DNA of 64,000 nt from Phyllobacterium myrsinacearum (GTDB lineage: Bacteria; Pseudomonadota; Alphaproteobacteria; Rhizobiales; Rhizobiaceae), in NCBI RefSeq assembly GCF_002980555.1, contig NZ_PVBT01000009.1, forward strand, positions 124,001 to 188,000. The letters are read 5' to 3'. The notes below the pieces were generated by a model. That model was not told the DNA's origin. It saw only the letters and a list, made by a program, of their open reading frames with translations, and did no database searches. Shown one piece after another: positions 1 through 7,248 of this stretch. Both the position numbers and the translations under genes were made by a program. Every line of letters starts with the position of its first letter. Position 1 is the first letter of the stretch.

Positions 1-313
1 TAATCCTGCCAAGGCATCCTTCCGGATAGGCATTGAAGGCCCTGGCGATTCCTTTTAGCGATGCCGCCACCATATCGCGATCGACCGGATCGAACACAAC
101 ACCCTCTACCGCAGCATCGGCCTCAATATAGGGCGGCGCGAAGAAGCTTTTGGGATTGCCAAAGCCAATGATGAGCCCTTGCCGCCGGCCAAGTGCATCC
201 GCCACACCCTCAAGATCACCGGCATCGTCTCCGGCCGGGCGCGTGATCAGATAGGCGCCGGCGCCAGCCAGCGCTACCGCCATGCCAAGGAGAACACGGC
301 GGGAAATCCTCAA
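1..313 (-). CDS. Membrane-anchored hypothetical protein, partial (runs off the left edge)
   Basis: The minus strand stays open from about 313 to the window edge (104 codons). The only sensible start is a TTG at 313 that overlaps the TGA of the upstream LysM gene as TTGA, which suggests translational coupling. The first 25 residues are Arg-rich and then hydrophobic (RRVLLGMAVALAGAGAYLI), as in a signal anchor or Tat/Sec-type leader. The visible remainder has GLIIGFGNPKSFFAPPYIEAD and no motif I recognise. The position at the end of the second hcp module suggests a T6SS-associated role, which is inference. The C-terminus is missing. Confidence 0.6.
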   Translation of the reverse strand, partial: MRISRRVLLGMAVALAGAGAYLITRPAGDDAGDLEGVADALGRRQGLIIGFGNPKSFFAPPYIEADAAVEGVVFDPVDRDMVAASLKGIARAFNAYPEGCLGRI

Positions 314-1440
314 TGCGCCAGCTCGAATGAATTGCGCATGACGAAACTAGCGGGCACAGCGGCGCGCGGAAGCACGGTTGCAGCGCGTGAAAACGCCGCC
401 AGGCCGCGGGAGAACAGTGCGGCGGCAGCGGCAAAAGAAGCTGGATCATCAGCCACACCAGCACCGGCAGTGAAGAAATCCTCCACTACCGTGGCAACGA
501 CAATCACGCCGGCGGTCGCTATCAAACCAACACCAATGGCTTTTCCCCAATCCCTGCCGGAGCCTGGTTGAGCCTGGGGCACTGTCGAAGGGACTGGCAA
601 CATGCGCGGAGAAGGCCCGCTTGTGGGGGGCTGCCGCTTCGGCGTAACCAGGACGACAAATTTTATGTCGACGGCGGTATAAAGGAAATTGTTGATGCGG
701 CCATTTAGTTTGGGCAGCCTCAGTTCGAAACGGAGTTTCGGTATGGGGCTGAGACTGCTCATTTCAACGCCAACGGCAGTCGCTGTTGTCGGCATGCCGG
801 GAGACGTGCTCTGGCTCACCAGCATCGACCTTATCGTACACTCATTCTTTTTTGGGTCGAAGATGAAACGGTTATCACTGACAAGCTCTCCGAACGCATG
901 ATGCATCGCCGATGTGGCTTTGACCTCGGTTTTCTGATCGCTCATGCTGTGAGTGAGGGTCGCACTGCTGCTTGCCATCAGCAAAACGTCACCGGTAAGC
1001 TGCACTTCAATCGTTGCAGCCGGCGTCTCAACGGTTTGCTGTTCCTTCAGCGTGTATTTGAGTGCCGCCGGTAATTTGACGCTTTTCAGTGCGCCCTTCA
1101 AGTCTCCTTGCTGCCCCGATGCGTGCGTGGTTTGTGTTCTAGGCTGCGAGCTGCGCCTCGACGGAACCGGCAATGAGGCGGTTTCCTGACGCGGATGAGC
1201 CGCTCCGCTCTTCGCGCTGCCCCTTGGAGCAATTTTCTGGCTTGGCAGAACCGGAATAAGGATCGTACGGCCGGCATGGATCAAATCCGGATCAGGAATA
1301 TCATGACCCGTGCTGCGTACCACTTCGCGGCGATTGTTGTAGCGCCAGATTCGCGGCCATTGCCCGCCACTCCCCAGTTGGTCCTGAGCAATAGACCAGA
1401 GCGTATCGCCCGACTTGATCACATACCGAGCACCAAGCAT
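310..1440 (-). CDS. LysM-domain protein of the T6SS accessory cluster
   Basis: The 376-residue protein begins with a canonical LysM domain (about residues 6-63: YVIKSGDTLWSIAQ, then WPRIWRYNN, ending AGRTILIPVLP). LysM normally binds N-acetylglucosamine polymers such as peptidoglycan. A long middle part without recognised motifs follows, then a Gly/Ala/Val-rich hydrophobic stretch at about 299-322 and an Ala-rich tail. The start is well supported by AGAGGAGG a few bases before the ATG. There is no signal peptide, so export would need another route, such as the Hcp/VgrG device. The gene sits downstream of hcp and a helical protein, and its stop overlaps the next start. It could be an effector, an adaptor that carries cargo to the wall, or a structural accessory; the sequence does not decide. 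Confidence 0.75.
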   Translation of the reverse strand: MLGARYVIKSGDTLWSIAQDQLGSGGQWPRIWRYNNRREVVRSTGHDIPDPDLIHAGRTILIPVLPSQKIAPRGSAKSGAAHPRQETASLPVPSRRSSQPRTQTTHASGQQGDLKGALKSVKLPAALKYTLKEQQTVETPAATIEVQLTGDVLLMASSSATLTHSMSDQKTEVKATSAMHHAFGELVSDNRFIFDPKKNECTIRSMLVSQSTSPGMPTTATAVGVEMSSLSPIPKLRFELRLPKLNGRINNFLYTAVDIKFVVLVTPKRQPPTSGPSPRMLPVPSTVPQAQPGSGRDWGKAIGVGLIATAGVIVVATVVEDFFTAGAGVADDPASFAAAAALFSRGLAAFSRAATVLPRAAVPASFVMRNSFELAH

Positions 1441-1700
1441 GGTACCTCCTCTGCCCCTGGAATGTTAAAATCCCCGCCACCCAAAACATGTGAATGAAAT
1501 CACCATGTTTTGACTACAATCCTGTGACACGGCCGCAACAAGGGGCCGCATCGCCATCATTTGACGCCAAAGGACTGGCCGTAACCTGGAAATGGCAAAC
1601 TCCATTGGCAAAACCTGAGATATTGCTGCCGGTGACAAACGGTGAAAGACAGGCGGATCATTGTGACAATCCCAGCCAAGATGACCCGATTGAATTTCTG

Positions 1701-2726
1701 TCAAGATACGTCAAGCATTTCCGGCCGACGATAGCGTGTCCCAAGATTGCGTAGTGACTGTATGGCATCACGTATGTTCTGCTCGGTGAGCGTCGAGAGA
1801 AACCAGCCATCCGCCACTAGGTCTTTGCCGAAAAACTTGCGGTGCAGCTCATTCAGCCGTTTATCCACCTCGCCGCCAAGCGGCTCTATCTCGACTTTGG
1901 CGTAGGCATAGACTTTCCGTGGGCCTGAATTGGGCGCAAGATCTTTCCGGTAGCCGCGCGGATATTCCGGAGAACCAGGCTCCGCATTGATCGCGGTCCT
2001 GGTGGGGGGCAACGGAAATCTGGATTCAACCCCCTTGACCAGTGTATCGCGGGTCGTGACGAAATTCAGGTACATCATTAGTTCGAGAGCATCGGCAAGG
2101 GCGGCATCATAAAGAAGGGAACGTGGCGGCTTCATGAGCGGAGCCTGACGTAAAATGTCCAGTGCCTTTCTTGCCTCGTCAGCGCTCGACCGGTTGTCAC
2201 GAATATCCAGCGCCGCAAGAGTGGCAAACTCAACCGCACGCCCCAGAACCTGCAGCATTGCCAAATAGACGTCGAACGCATCATTTGTGACCGTTGCTTC
2301 GGAAGGAACAGGGTTTTGAAGGCTCTTTTTGGCAGCGTCGGTCAGCGCTTTGCTTGCCGCATCAAGCAATTTTCCTGTAGCGAAACTCGCAACCGGACTG
2401 GAATCGAGTATTCCAACCAAATTGAATGTCCGCTCCATGCGCAAGTCGCAAATTTTCGCAATTACCTTGTCTTTTACGACAGTTCGGAGAGCAACTTTTC
2501 CTATGACGGCCGTGATCGCCGATCCACCAACAATTGAAAGACCGACAAACAGCAGCTCAGCTTTGGCAGCATTGGCCTTGTTCTGTTTGTCCAATACCCT
2601 GTTATACGCGGCATAGGCCTTGTTGTAGGCACGCGCATAGGGAAGGACAACATTGTTATCCCACTGTTTTCTCGCAAGCTCTACATCCTGGAGATAGCGC
2701 GTGACCAATTCAAGCTTTGTTTCCAC
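1701..2726 (-). CDS. Hypothetical alpha-helical protein of the second hcp module
   Basis: I chose a GTG start at 2726 because AGGAG lies 6 bases upstream; it gives 341 residues. An in-frame longer version exists, but its N-terminus is low in information. The protein is predicted to be largely helical: a charged first 55 residues (VETKLELVTRYLQDVELARK), one strongly hydrophobic segment at about 57-80 (LLFVGLSIVGGSAITAVIG), then long helical stretches. I do not recognise a family. It lies between hcp and the LysM gene on the same strand, so it is a candidate T6SS cargo or membrane-inserting toxin, or a protein that handles the LysM protein. This is inference from position only. Confidence 0.6.
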   Translation of the reverse strand: METKLELVTRYLQDVELARKQWDNNVVLPYARAYNKAYAAYNRVLDKQNKANAAKAELLFVGLSIVGGSAITAVIGKVALRTVVKDKVIAKICDLRMERTFNLVGILDSSPVASFATGKLLDAASKALTDAAKKSLQNPVPSEATVTNDAFDVYLAMLQVLGRAVEFATLAALDIRDNRSSADEARKALDILRQAPLMKPPRSLLYDAALADALELMMYLNFVTTRDTLVKGVESRFPLPPTRTAINAEPGSPEYPRGYRKDLAPNSGPRKVYAYAKVEIEPLGGEVDKRLNELHRKFFGKDLVADGWFLSTLTEQNIRDAIQSLRNLGTRYRRPEMLDVS

Positions 2727-2873
2727 CTTCTGCTCCTGATTTCGATTGTTAATCGGCAAGCCAAGTTGCAACTGCCTTTGAGGTGTAGCGTGGCCGACCC
2801 GGCAATGTATACTCAATGCAAATCTGCTGGTGCTGTGTTTGACGCAAAAGCAACCCGCTGCAGGTTCTTGCCC

Positions 2874-3350
2874 TTACGCCGCGCGCGTTGTGGCGAGATC
2901 GTAGGATGCAATCATGGGCGACTGCGGGCTCTGATTGGCATCGTAAGGTGTGTACTTCACTTCCATCTTGGTGAAGTTCAGGCGCAGCGTCTCGATCGGA
3001 CGGTCGCCGTTGGAATCAACCGAATAATTGGCAATCAACGTGTTGGTCAGCTTGTATTCGATATAGGTCTGGCCGGGATTGCCGGTGGTGACCAGATGAA
3101 TGGTTGCAAGCTTGCCGGAGCTGCCCGACACGGCTTCCTGAAACAATTTCGTTGAGGAAGAATCGCTCACCTTCGTCAGGACAACTTCACTGATCGTGGG
3201 TTCGGAGGCTTCGCGGTTGGCGGCTGAACCGGCGGACGTGCTCATCTTACGCCCCACATTCCAATGAATGGCTTCAATGTCCATCCAGCGCTTGTGCGTC
3301 TCCTGCGTCGCATCGCCCTGAATTCCATCAATCTGCAAGTAAATCGGCAT
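2874..3350 (-). CDS. hcp: Hcp-family T6SS tube protein, copy 1
   Basis: The 158-residue product starts MPIYLQIDGIQGDATQETHK, the typical opening of Hcp, whose hexameric rings stack into the inner tube of the T6SS and can carry effectors in the lumen. Other Hcp hallmarks are the WMDIEAIHWNVGRK segment and the C-terminal LRLNFTKMEVKYTPYD strand. The length fits the family. The nucleotide sequence equals that of 9474-9950 over the whole coding region except one third-position change (T at 2949, C at 9549; both give Thr), while the flanks differ at once on both sides. The gene probably heads the module with the helical and LysM proteins. Two transposase relics lie upstream. Confidence 0.93.
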   Translation of the reverse strand: MPIYLQIDGIQGDATQETHKRWMDIEAIHWNVGRKMSTSAGSAANREASEPTISEVVLTKVSDSSSTKLFQEAVSGSSGKLATIHLVTTGNPGQTYIEYKLTNTLIANYSVDSNGDRPIETLRLNFTKMEVKYTPYDANQSPQSPMIASYDLATTRAA

Positions 3351-3896
3351 GCTTGTCTCCCCCAATCACGTGTTGCCCTTCAAAAACCGCGAAACGCGGC
3401 AACAGTTGCGATAACAGAACGCGAAACTGACACTATAGATCATAGAAATCACGATACGCTGCCGGATACAACCACCCCTGACACTCCACTATACAGGGCA
3501 CTGGTTCGGACCGGCAAACGATCTGCCACTTTTGCATTTGCGGCCCGTTATGCCCCGGGGGCCATTATCGGCCTGTGTCACGGACCGAATGGCTCTACAG
3601 TGTGTCTTTTCACACCTGTACCAAGCGCCGATCTTCTCCCGGAACGGCAGTGACCGTAGGCACTGTGAAGGAATTGAGCCCAATGCCATTGCGTTCCGTC
3701 AAAAGCTCGATGACCGCCCCACAAATGCTTATGCTCCCCAGATCGGAGCCATGCCGTTGACGCCTTGGCTTGGAGAGACCAAGCCCTCTTGTTTCATCAC
3801 CCGCTACACAACCTTCTCAAAGATAGTAATGCACTCATTCAAACTCGAGCCAACTGACCCCTTGTTGCAGCCGGCCGCCGTGTTCACAGCCATCGG
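3351..3896. other. Intergenic region upstream of hcp copy 1
   Basis: About 550 bases with no reading frame that resembles a known family on either strand. It must hold the promoter of hcp copy 1, but I see no clear sigma-70 or sigma-54 element. The right end runs into the IS481-type relic, so part of it may be insertion-sequence debris. Confidence 0.4.
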
Positions 3897-4341
3897 CCTC
3901 AAGAGGTTGTCCTCGGTTAGACCGATTTTGGTGAAGGGTGGCCTTGAGTTTAGACTGCCATGGGGCCTGTGCCAATTGTAGGAGTGCAGCCATTGCGGCA
4001 ATCGGGCGGCGCGCAAGTCTGAGTTGGGATAGGCAACGGCATATGCCCATTCGTGAAGGGCAGTCTGGATGAAGCGTTCGGCCTTTCCATTGGTCTTGGG
4101 TGTATATGGCCGGATTCTGACGTGCTTGAGACCATATCGGCGGCATATGTGCGTGAATGCCTTGGAGGTATTATAGCAAGGCCATTGTCGGTCATGACGC
4201 GCTCGACCCAACGGGCAACCACCTTTGGCGTCACCCCATAGGTCCGCCCGCATGGGCTTTGGAATAACGGCTTTCAACAACGTTGCGGGCCATTTCCTCT
4301 CGACGCATCGGCGTCAAACAAGCATTCTTGTGAATGTTCAT
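3897..4341 (-). pseudogene. IS481-family transposase relic (frameshifts, core deleted)
   Basis: The relic starts at ATG 4341 with MNIHKNACLTPMRREEMARN, the usual N-terminus of IS481-family transposases. It then shifts frame near 4245 and continues GVTPKVVARWVERVMTDNG. That string joins the N-terminal helix-turn-helix directly to the DNG region of the DDE core, so most of the catalytic domain is missing. A further frame change near 4170 leads to KHVRIRPYTPKTNGKAERF and WLHSYNWHRPHGSL, the conserved C-terminal third, ending near NLLR. It cannot make an active enzyme. It marks an old insertion between the PAAR end and the second hcp. I did not identify its terminal repeats. Confidence 0.8.
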
Positions 4342-4452
4342 TCGGGGCGATCCTCGTGACTTGAAGTGTTGTAACTCCAGTCTCCTCGATCTGCCTCGAA
4401 TGGACAACCTGCTGAAAGCTCGCAGCTAGGTATCAGCCAACAGGCAGCGTGA

Positions 4453-5070
4453 CGTAGGGGGCATGCATTGCGTTTGCTGGTTGCTCGCAATGAGCAATTC
4501 GCCGGTACGATCGAAATCTACCAATTCTATTTCGGCACCACACCCCGCCTCGATGCAGACCGTCCGCGCTTGGGACGTGGCCGCAAAGGTCAACCTAACA
4601 CTTTGAAACCACCAGCTCTTGCTGTTGTCTAAAGACCTCAAATGCGCACCACCGGCTCCCGCGCCGGACATGCCCATGCCGCAGTCATCAACAATCTCTC
4701 AGAAGCAGAAGCGGACCGGGTCCTCAGTAATACGATAGACCAGAATTCGCATCTGATGAGCGACGCGCGGCAAGGCTTCATTTCCATCGGCACCGCATTC
4801 AGTGCCCACGACACTGTCAATCATTCCCAACGCGAGTATGCCCGCGGTCCTGTCCATCCCAACTCTGCGGAAGGGTATAATGACCGGGTGCGTCGTACGA
4901 TCTCTGGCATGTTTCACCACATCAGACCTCCTCACGCCAACCTCTACCTCAGTGAGATCAGCTTTCGGTGGTCACAACGGGTTGTCGCGACACAGGCTCG
5001 GCGCCGCACGCCAAAGGACATGAAACAGTTCGAACGCTTTGGTTACGAATTCCACCGGCGCTACAATTAA
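4453..5070 (+). pseudogene. IS1595-family (ISXO2-like) transposase relic
   Basis: On the plus strand the frame reads FAGTIEIYQFYFGTTPR, then RLGRGRKGQP and PPALAVV, is broken by a TAA at 4630, and resumes in the same frame with MSDARQGFISIG, HDTVNHSQREYARGPVHPNS and AEGYNDRVRR. This matches the ISXO2-like DDE transposase domain of IS1595 elements (the E-V/I-D/Y-x-YFG block, then HDTVNHSxxEYxRG and NxxEG). The N-terminus is missing and the stop codon interrupts the core, so it is inactive. It faces the IS481 relic, and together they separate the two T6SS accessory modules. The intact 142-codon tail frame should not be read as a gene. Confidence 0.8.
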
Positions 5071-5192
5071 TGGCGGTGTTTCGCACAGCTGTTGGCAGGT
5101 AAATTCGGTCAACCGAAAAACGCCAATAACATTCTTACCTTCAATACCGTCGCTGCCGGCAATCGGCAAAATTCCCCAATGATAGCGTTTGA

Positions 5193-5495
5193 CTAGTCGC
5201 CATTGATAAAGACGTTCTTCGAACCAGTGACAACTGTTCCGCCACAGTCTATAGGGTCGCCGATACGCCCAGCCTTCTTGCCGTTGACATAGACATTCGG
5301 TGAACCGTCTGCGAGTGTCCTGGAATGCACCGGTTTTGGGCACGTCGGACAGCCGTGGGATTCGAAATGATCGTCAACCCTCAGCACTTTCAGACCATTG
5401 ATCCAGACATTCGGGCTCCCCTCAATCGCGGGAGTCTCCGGGAAATGGCAGCTATGGCCTGAACCGATATCGGTCTTTCGTGCAGCTTTCGGCAT
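5193..5495 (-). CDS. PAAR-domain spike-tip protein
   Basis: The 100-residue protein starts MPKAARKTDIGSGHSCHFPE and has the PAAR pattern of repeated SPNVWINGLKVLRVDD and SPNVYVNGKKAGRIGDPI strands, with His and Cys residues (GHSCH, HGCPTCPK, CGG) suited to binding zinc at the cone tip. PAAR proteins sharpen the VgrG spike of the T6SS and often carry effectors. The length is that of a stand-alone PAAR with no toxin extension. An in-frame ATG at 5537 would add 14 residues without a typical PAAR start, so I use 5495. It is the last intact gene of the vgrG operon before the transposase relics. Confidence 0.9.
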   Translation of the reverse strand: MPKAARKTDIGSGHSCHFPETPAIEGSPNVWINGLKVLRVDDHFESHGCPTCPKPVHSRTLADGSPNVYVNGKKAGRIGDPIDCGGTVVTGSKNVFINGD

Positions 5496-5635
5496 TGTGC
5501 TTGTGCATTTCCCCGTTTCGAACACGGAGTATGTCACGCATACGCCGCAGAGGTTTATCGTCGTCGCTTCGATGTATCACATTGTCACAGATGACAGCTG
5601 AAGTAGCTTTTGAGAAAACAAATCATGGATACCTC

Positions 5636-6610
5636 CTAAGGCATGGAACTTCCCGGCTTGCCGTCGATCCGTAGGTGCAACTCATTGTCGGAATACCATC
5701 GTCGAATGAGGTTTCCTTTCGCGTCGTGATTGAGGTGCATCTTATTCCAGCCGCTCACATCAGTCGGTTTGGATCCGTATTCGTCGATGAGGTCGATTGG
5801 GCCGCCCGAATGCGTGGCGTAATCCCGTGCCCAATACGCGGTCAGGGCCGATCCAAACATGTCACCAGGAAAAGCGACGAGTGCAGACCCTGCAGCCATG
5901 GCGATGCGCCGGTTGCCATGTAACTGCCCACTTGCAGACCCGATACGCCGATGCACGACACAAAAGACCGCGCCTGATGAGGAATCCAACAAGAAGCTTT
6001 CGGCATTGGGGAAGCCATCGCCCACCATACGCGCAGCAAAGGACAGCGTTTGTTCCGAACGATTAACCATGATGTCAAGCGACATCGCAACGTCAAGGTC
6101 CGGAACAATCGTCTCAAATACATCGCGATTGGAGGGACCGGCGGAAAAGGGAACGGGTTGCAACCGTATACCCGGTCCCGGACCCGATCCGGGTCCGACC
6201 ACGGGTCCAACGACCGGTACGTCAATAGACCCCTCAATCATCTTCCTTTCCGGATTGTTCATGCCAGGCATGGCAAAGTTCTGACCACGATATGTAAGAA
6301 AGAGCTGGGCATGTTGATCACCATCTTTGCGATATGGATCTATTTGGCCCTGAACAGTCCCCGTCGGCTGCAATTTTGGATTCTTGTAGTTCTGGTCCCA
6401 ACCAAAAATCGCATTGCTGCTCGGGTCCGATGTAGTCGGTCCCTTTTCTATTCTTGCAGCCTCAAGATCAATATAATTCTCGTTTTTTATCCGTGATGTA
6501 ACTCCGGTTTTTAAAGAAAAATCCCTATCATCCCCTTTATAATAAAATCCACCCAGGCCAAAATTTGGCATCGGATGGAAAGACCGTGTGTGAAGTGTGA
6601 GCCTGCTCAC
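5636..6610 (-). CDS. Candidate T6SS cargo protein encoded between VgrG and PAAR
   Basis: The 324-residue protein has an N-terminal part starting MSRLTLHTRSFHPMPNFGLG with a GDDRDFSLKTGVTSRI motif, a Pro/Gly hinge around residues 130-148 (VPVVGPVVGPGSGPGPG), and a C-terminal part rich in aromatic and charged residues (ALTAYWARDYATHSGGP; NELHLRIDGKPG). There is no signal peptide. The two-part layout with a flexible hinge, and the place between a VgrG-linked gene and PAAR, are typical of T6SS effectors. The start overlaps the preceding stop by 4 bases (ATGA), so the two genes are probably coupled. I do not recognise a toxin fold. It could instead be a structural companion of the spike. DNA near 6300-6600 is more AT-rich than its surroundings. 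Confidence 0.65.
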   Translation of the reverse strand: MSRLTLHTRSFHPMPNFGLGGFYYKGDDRDFSLKTGVTSRIKNENYIDLEAARIEKGPTTSDPSSNAIFGWDQNYKNPKLQPTGTVQGQIDPYRKDGDQHAQLFLTYRGQNFAMPGMNNPERKMIEGSIDVPVVGPVVGPGSGPGPGIRLQPVPFSAGPSNRDVFETIVPDLDVAMSLDIMVNRSEQTLSFAARMVGDGFPNAESFLLDSSSGAVFCVVHRRIGSASGQLHGNRRIAMAAGSALVAFPGDMFGSALTAYWARDYATHSGGPIDLIDEYGSKPTDVSGWNKMHLNHDAKGNLIRRWYSDNELHLRIDGKPGSSMP

Positions 6611-7248
6611 TTGGAAAGTTCCCTTACGCTGCAGGAAACAACACCTTCAAATGGCGCGCAATTATAACGTTCCTCCAAATATCCAAGCTTCACCTCTGAC
6701 ACGAGGGCACGCGATTTTTCCTCATCGGCATCCGGCCCGATGATGGTGAACACCTGAAACTCAGGAATGAATTTCTCTTCTCGGGTTTTCGGGTGATAGT
6801 CATATGTATTGCCCGCCGTCACGAGAATCGATCCCTGCTTTTCCGGTGGAACCCCGCTTTCCAGCGATGGAAGGAAACGAAAATCATAGCTTCCTCCCTT
6901 GGGATAATCGAAGCGTACAACACTAACCTGACCGGATGCACGAGCAGAAAGCCGCCTGTCGCGCGCGGTTATCGGCACGCGAATATCCAGCCGCGGATCG
7001 GATCGAGCCGGATTGGGCTGATCGAGATGCGGTTTCCATTCATCGGCCGGAATTTCATTGGGAACGACGAAAACAGTTCCCCCCCGATCGAGTAGCGGCC
7101 TATCGAGATAAATAGTAACATCTGATTTCATGGAATAGTCTCGTGCTTCTACAATGCAAGCATTGATGAAAAGTGCCAAACAAGCTGCGCCAGCGACCAG
7201 GAATGCCGCAGAAATTTTTCGCCCGTTATTGCCCATTCGATTAAGCAT
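6607..7248 (-). CDS. Putative lipoprotein in the vgrG operon
   Basis: The 213-residue protein has a positively charged start, a hydrophobic segment at residues 12-30 and a possible lipobox INAC with Cys31, so it is likely anchored in the inner or outer membrane on the periplasmic side. The mature part (IYLDRPLLDRGGTVFVVPNE; GSYDFRFLPSLESG) looks beta-rich. I do not recognise it and it does not look like the TssJ lipoprotein. The start overlaps the end of vgrG by 8 bases and its stop overlaps the next start by 4 bases, so all three are co-translated. A periplasmic protein next to a candidate effector is a natural immunity-protein candidate. A ligand-binding accessory protein is also possible. 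Confidence 0.65.
   Translation of the reverse strand: MLNRMGNNGRKISAAFLVAGAACLALFINACIVEARDYSMKSDVTIYLDRPLLDRGGTVFVVPNEIPADEWKPHLDQPNPARSDPRLDIRVPITARDRRLSARASGQVSVVRFDYPKGGSYDFRFLPSLESGVPPEKQGSILVTAGNTYDYHPKTREEKFIPEFQVFTIIGPDADEEKSRALVSEVKLGYLEERYNCAPFEGVVSCSVRELSK

Noticed and set aside
4642-5070. Stand-alone 142-residue gene
   Set aside because: Its sequence is the C-terminal half of an IS1595-type transposase whose upstream part continues in the same frame beyond a stop codon.
6607-7248. TssJ lipoprotein of the T6SS core
   Set aside because: The mature part lacks the TssJ pattern, no other core tss gene is in the window, and the gene is embedded between vgrG and the cargo gene.
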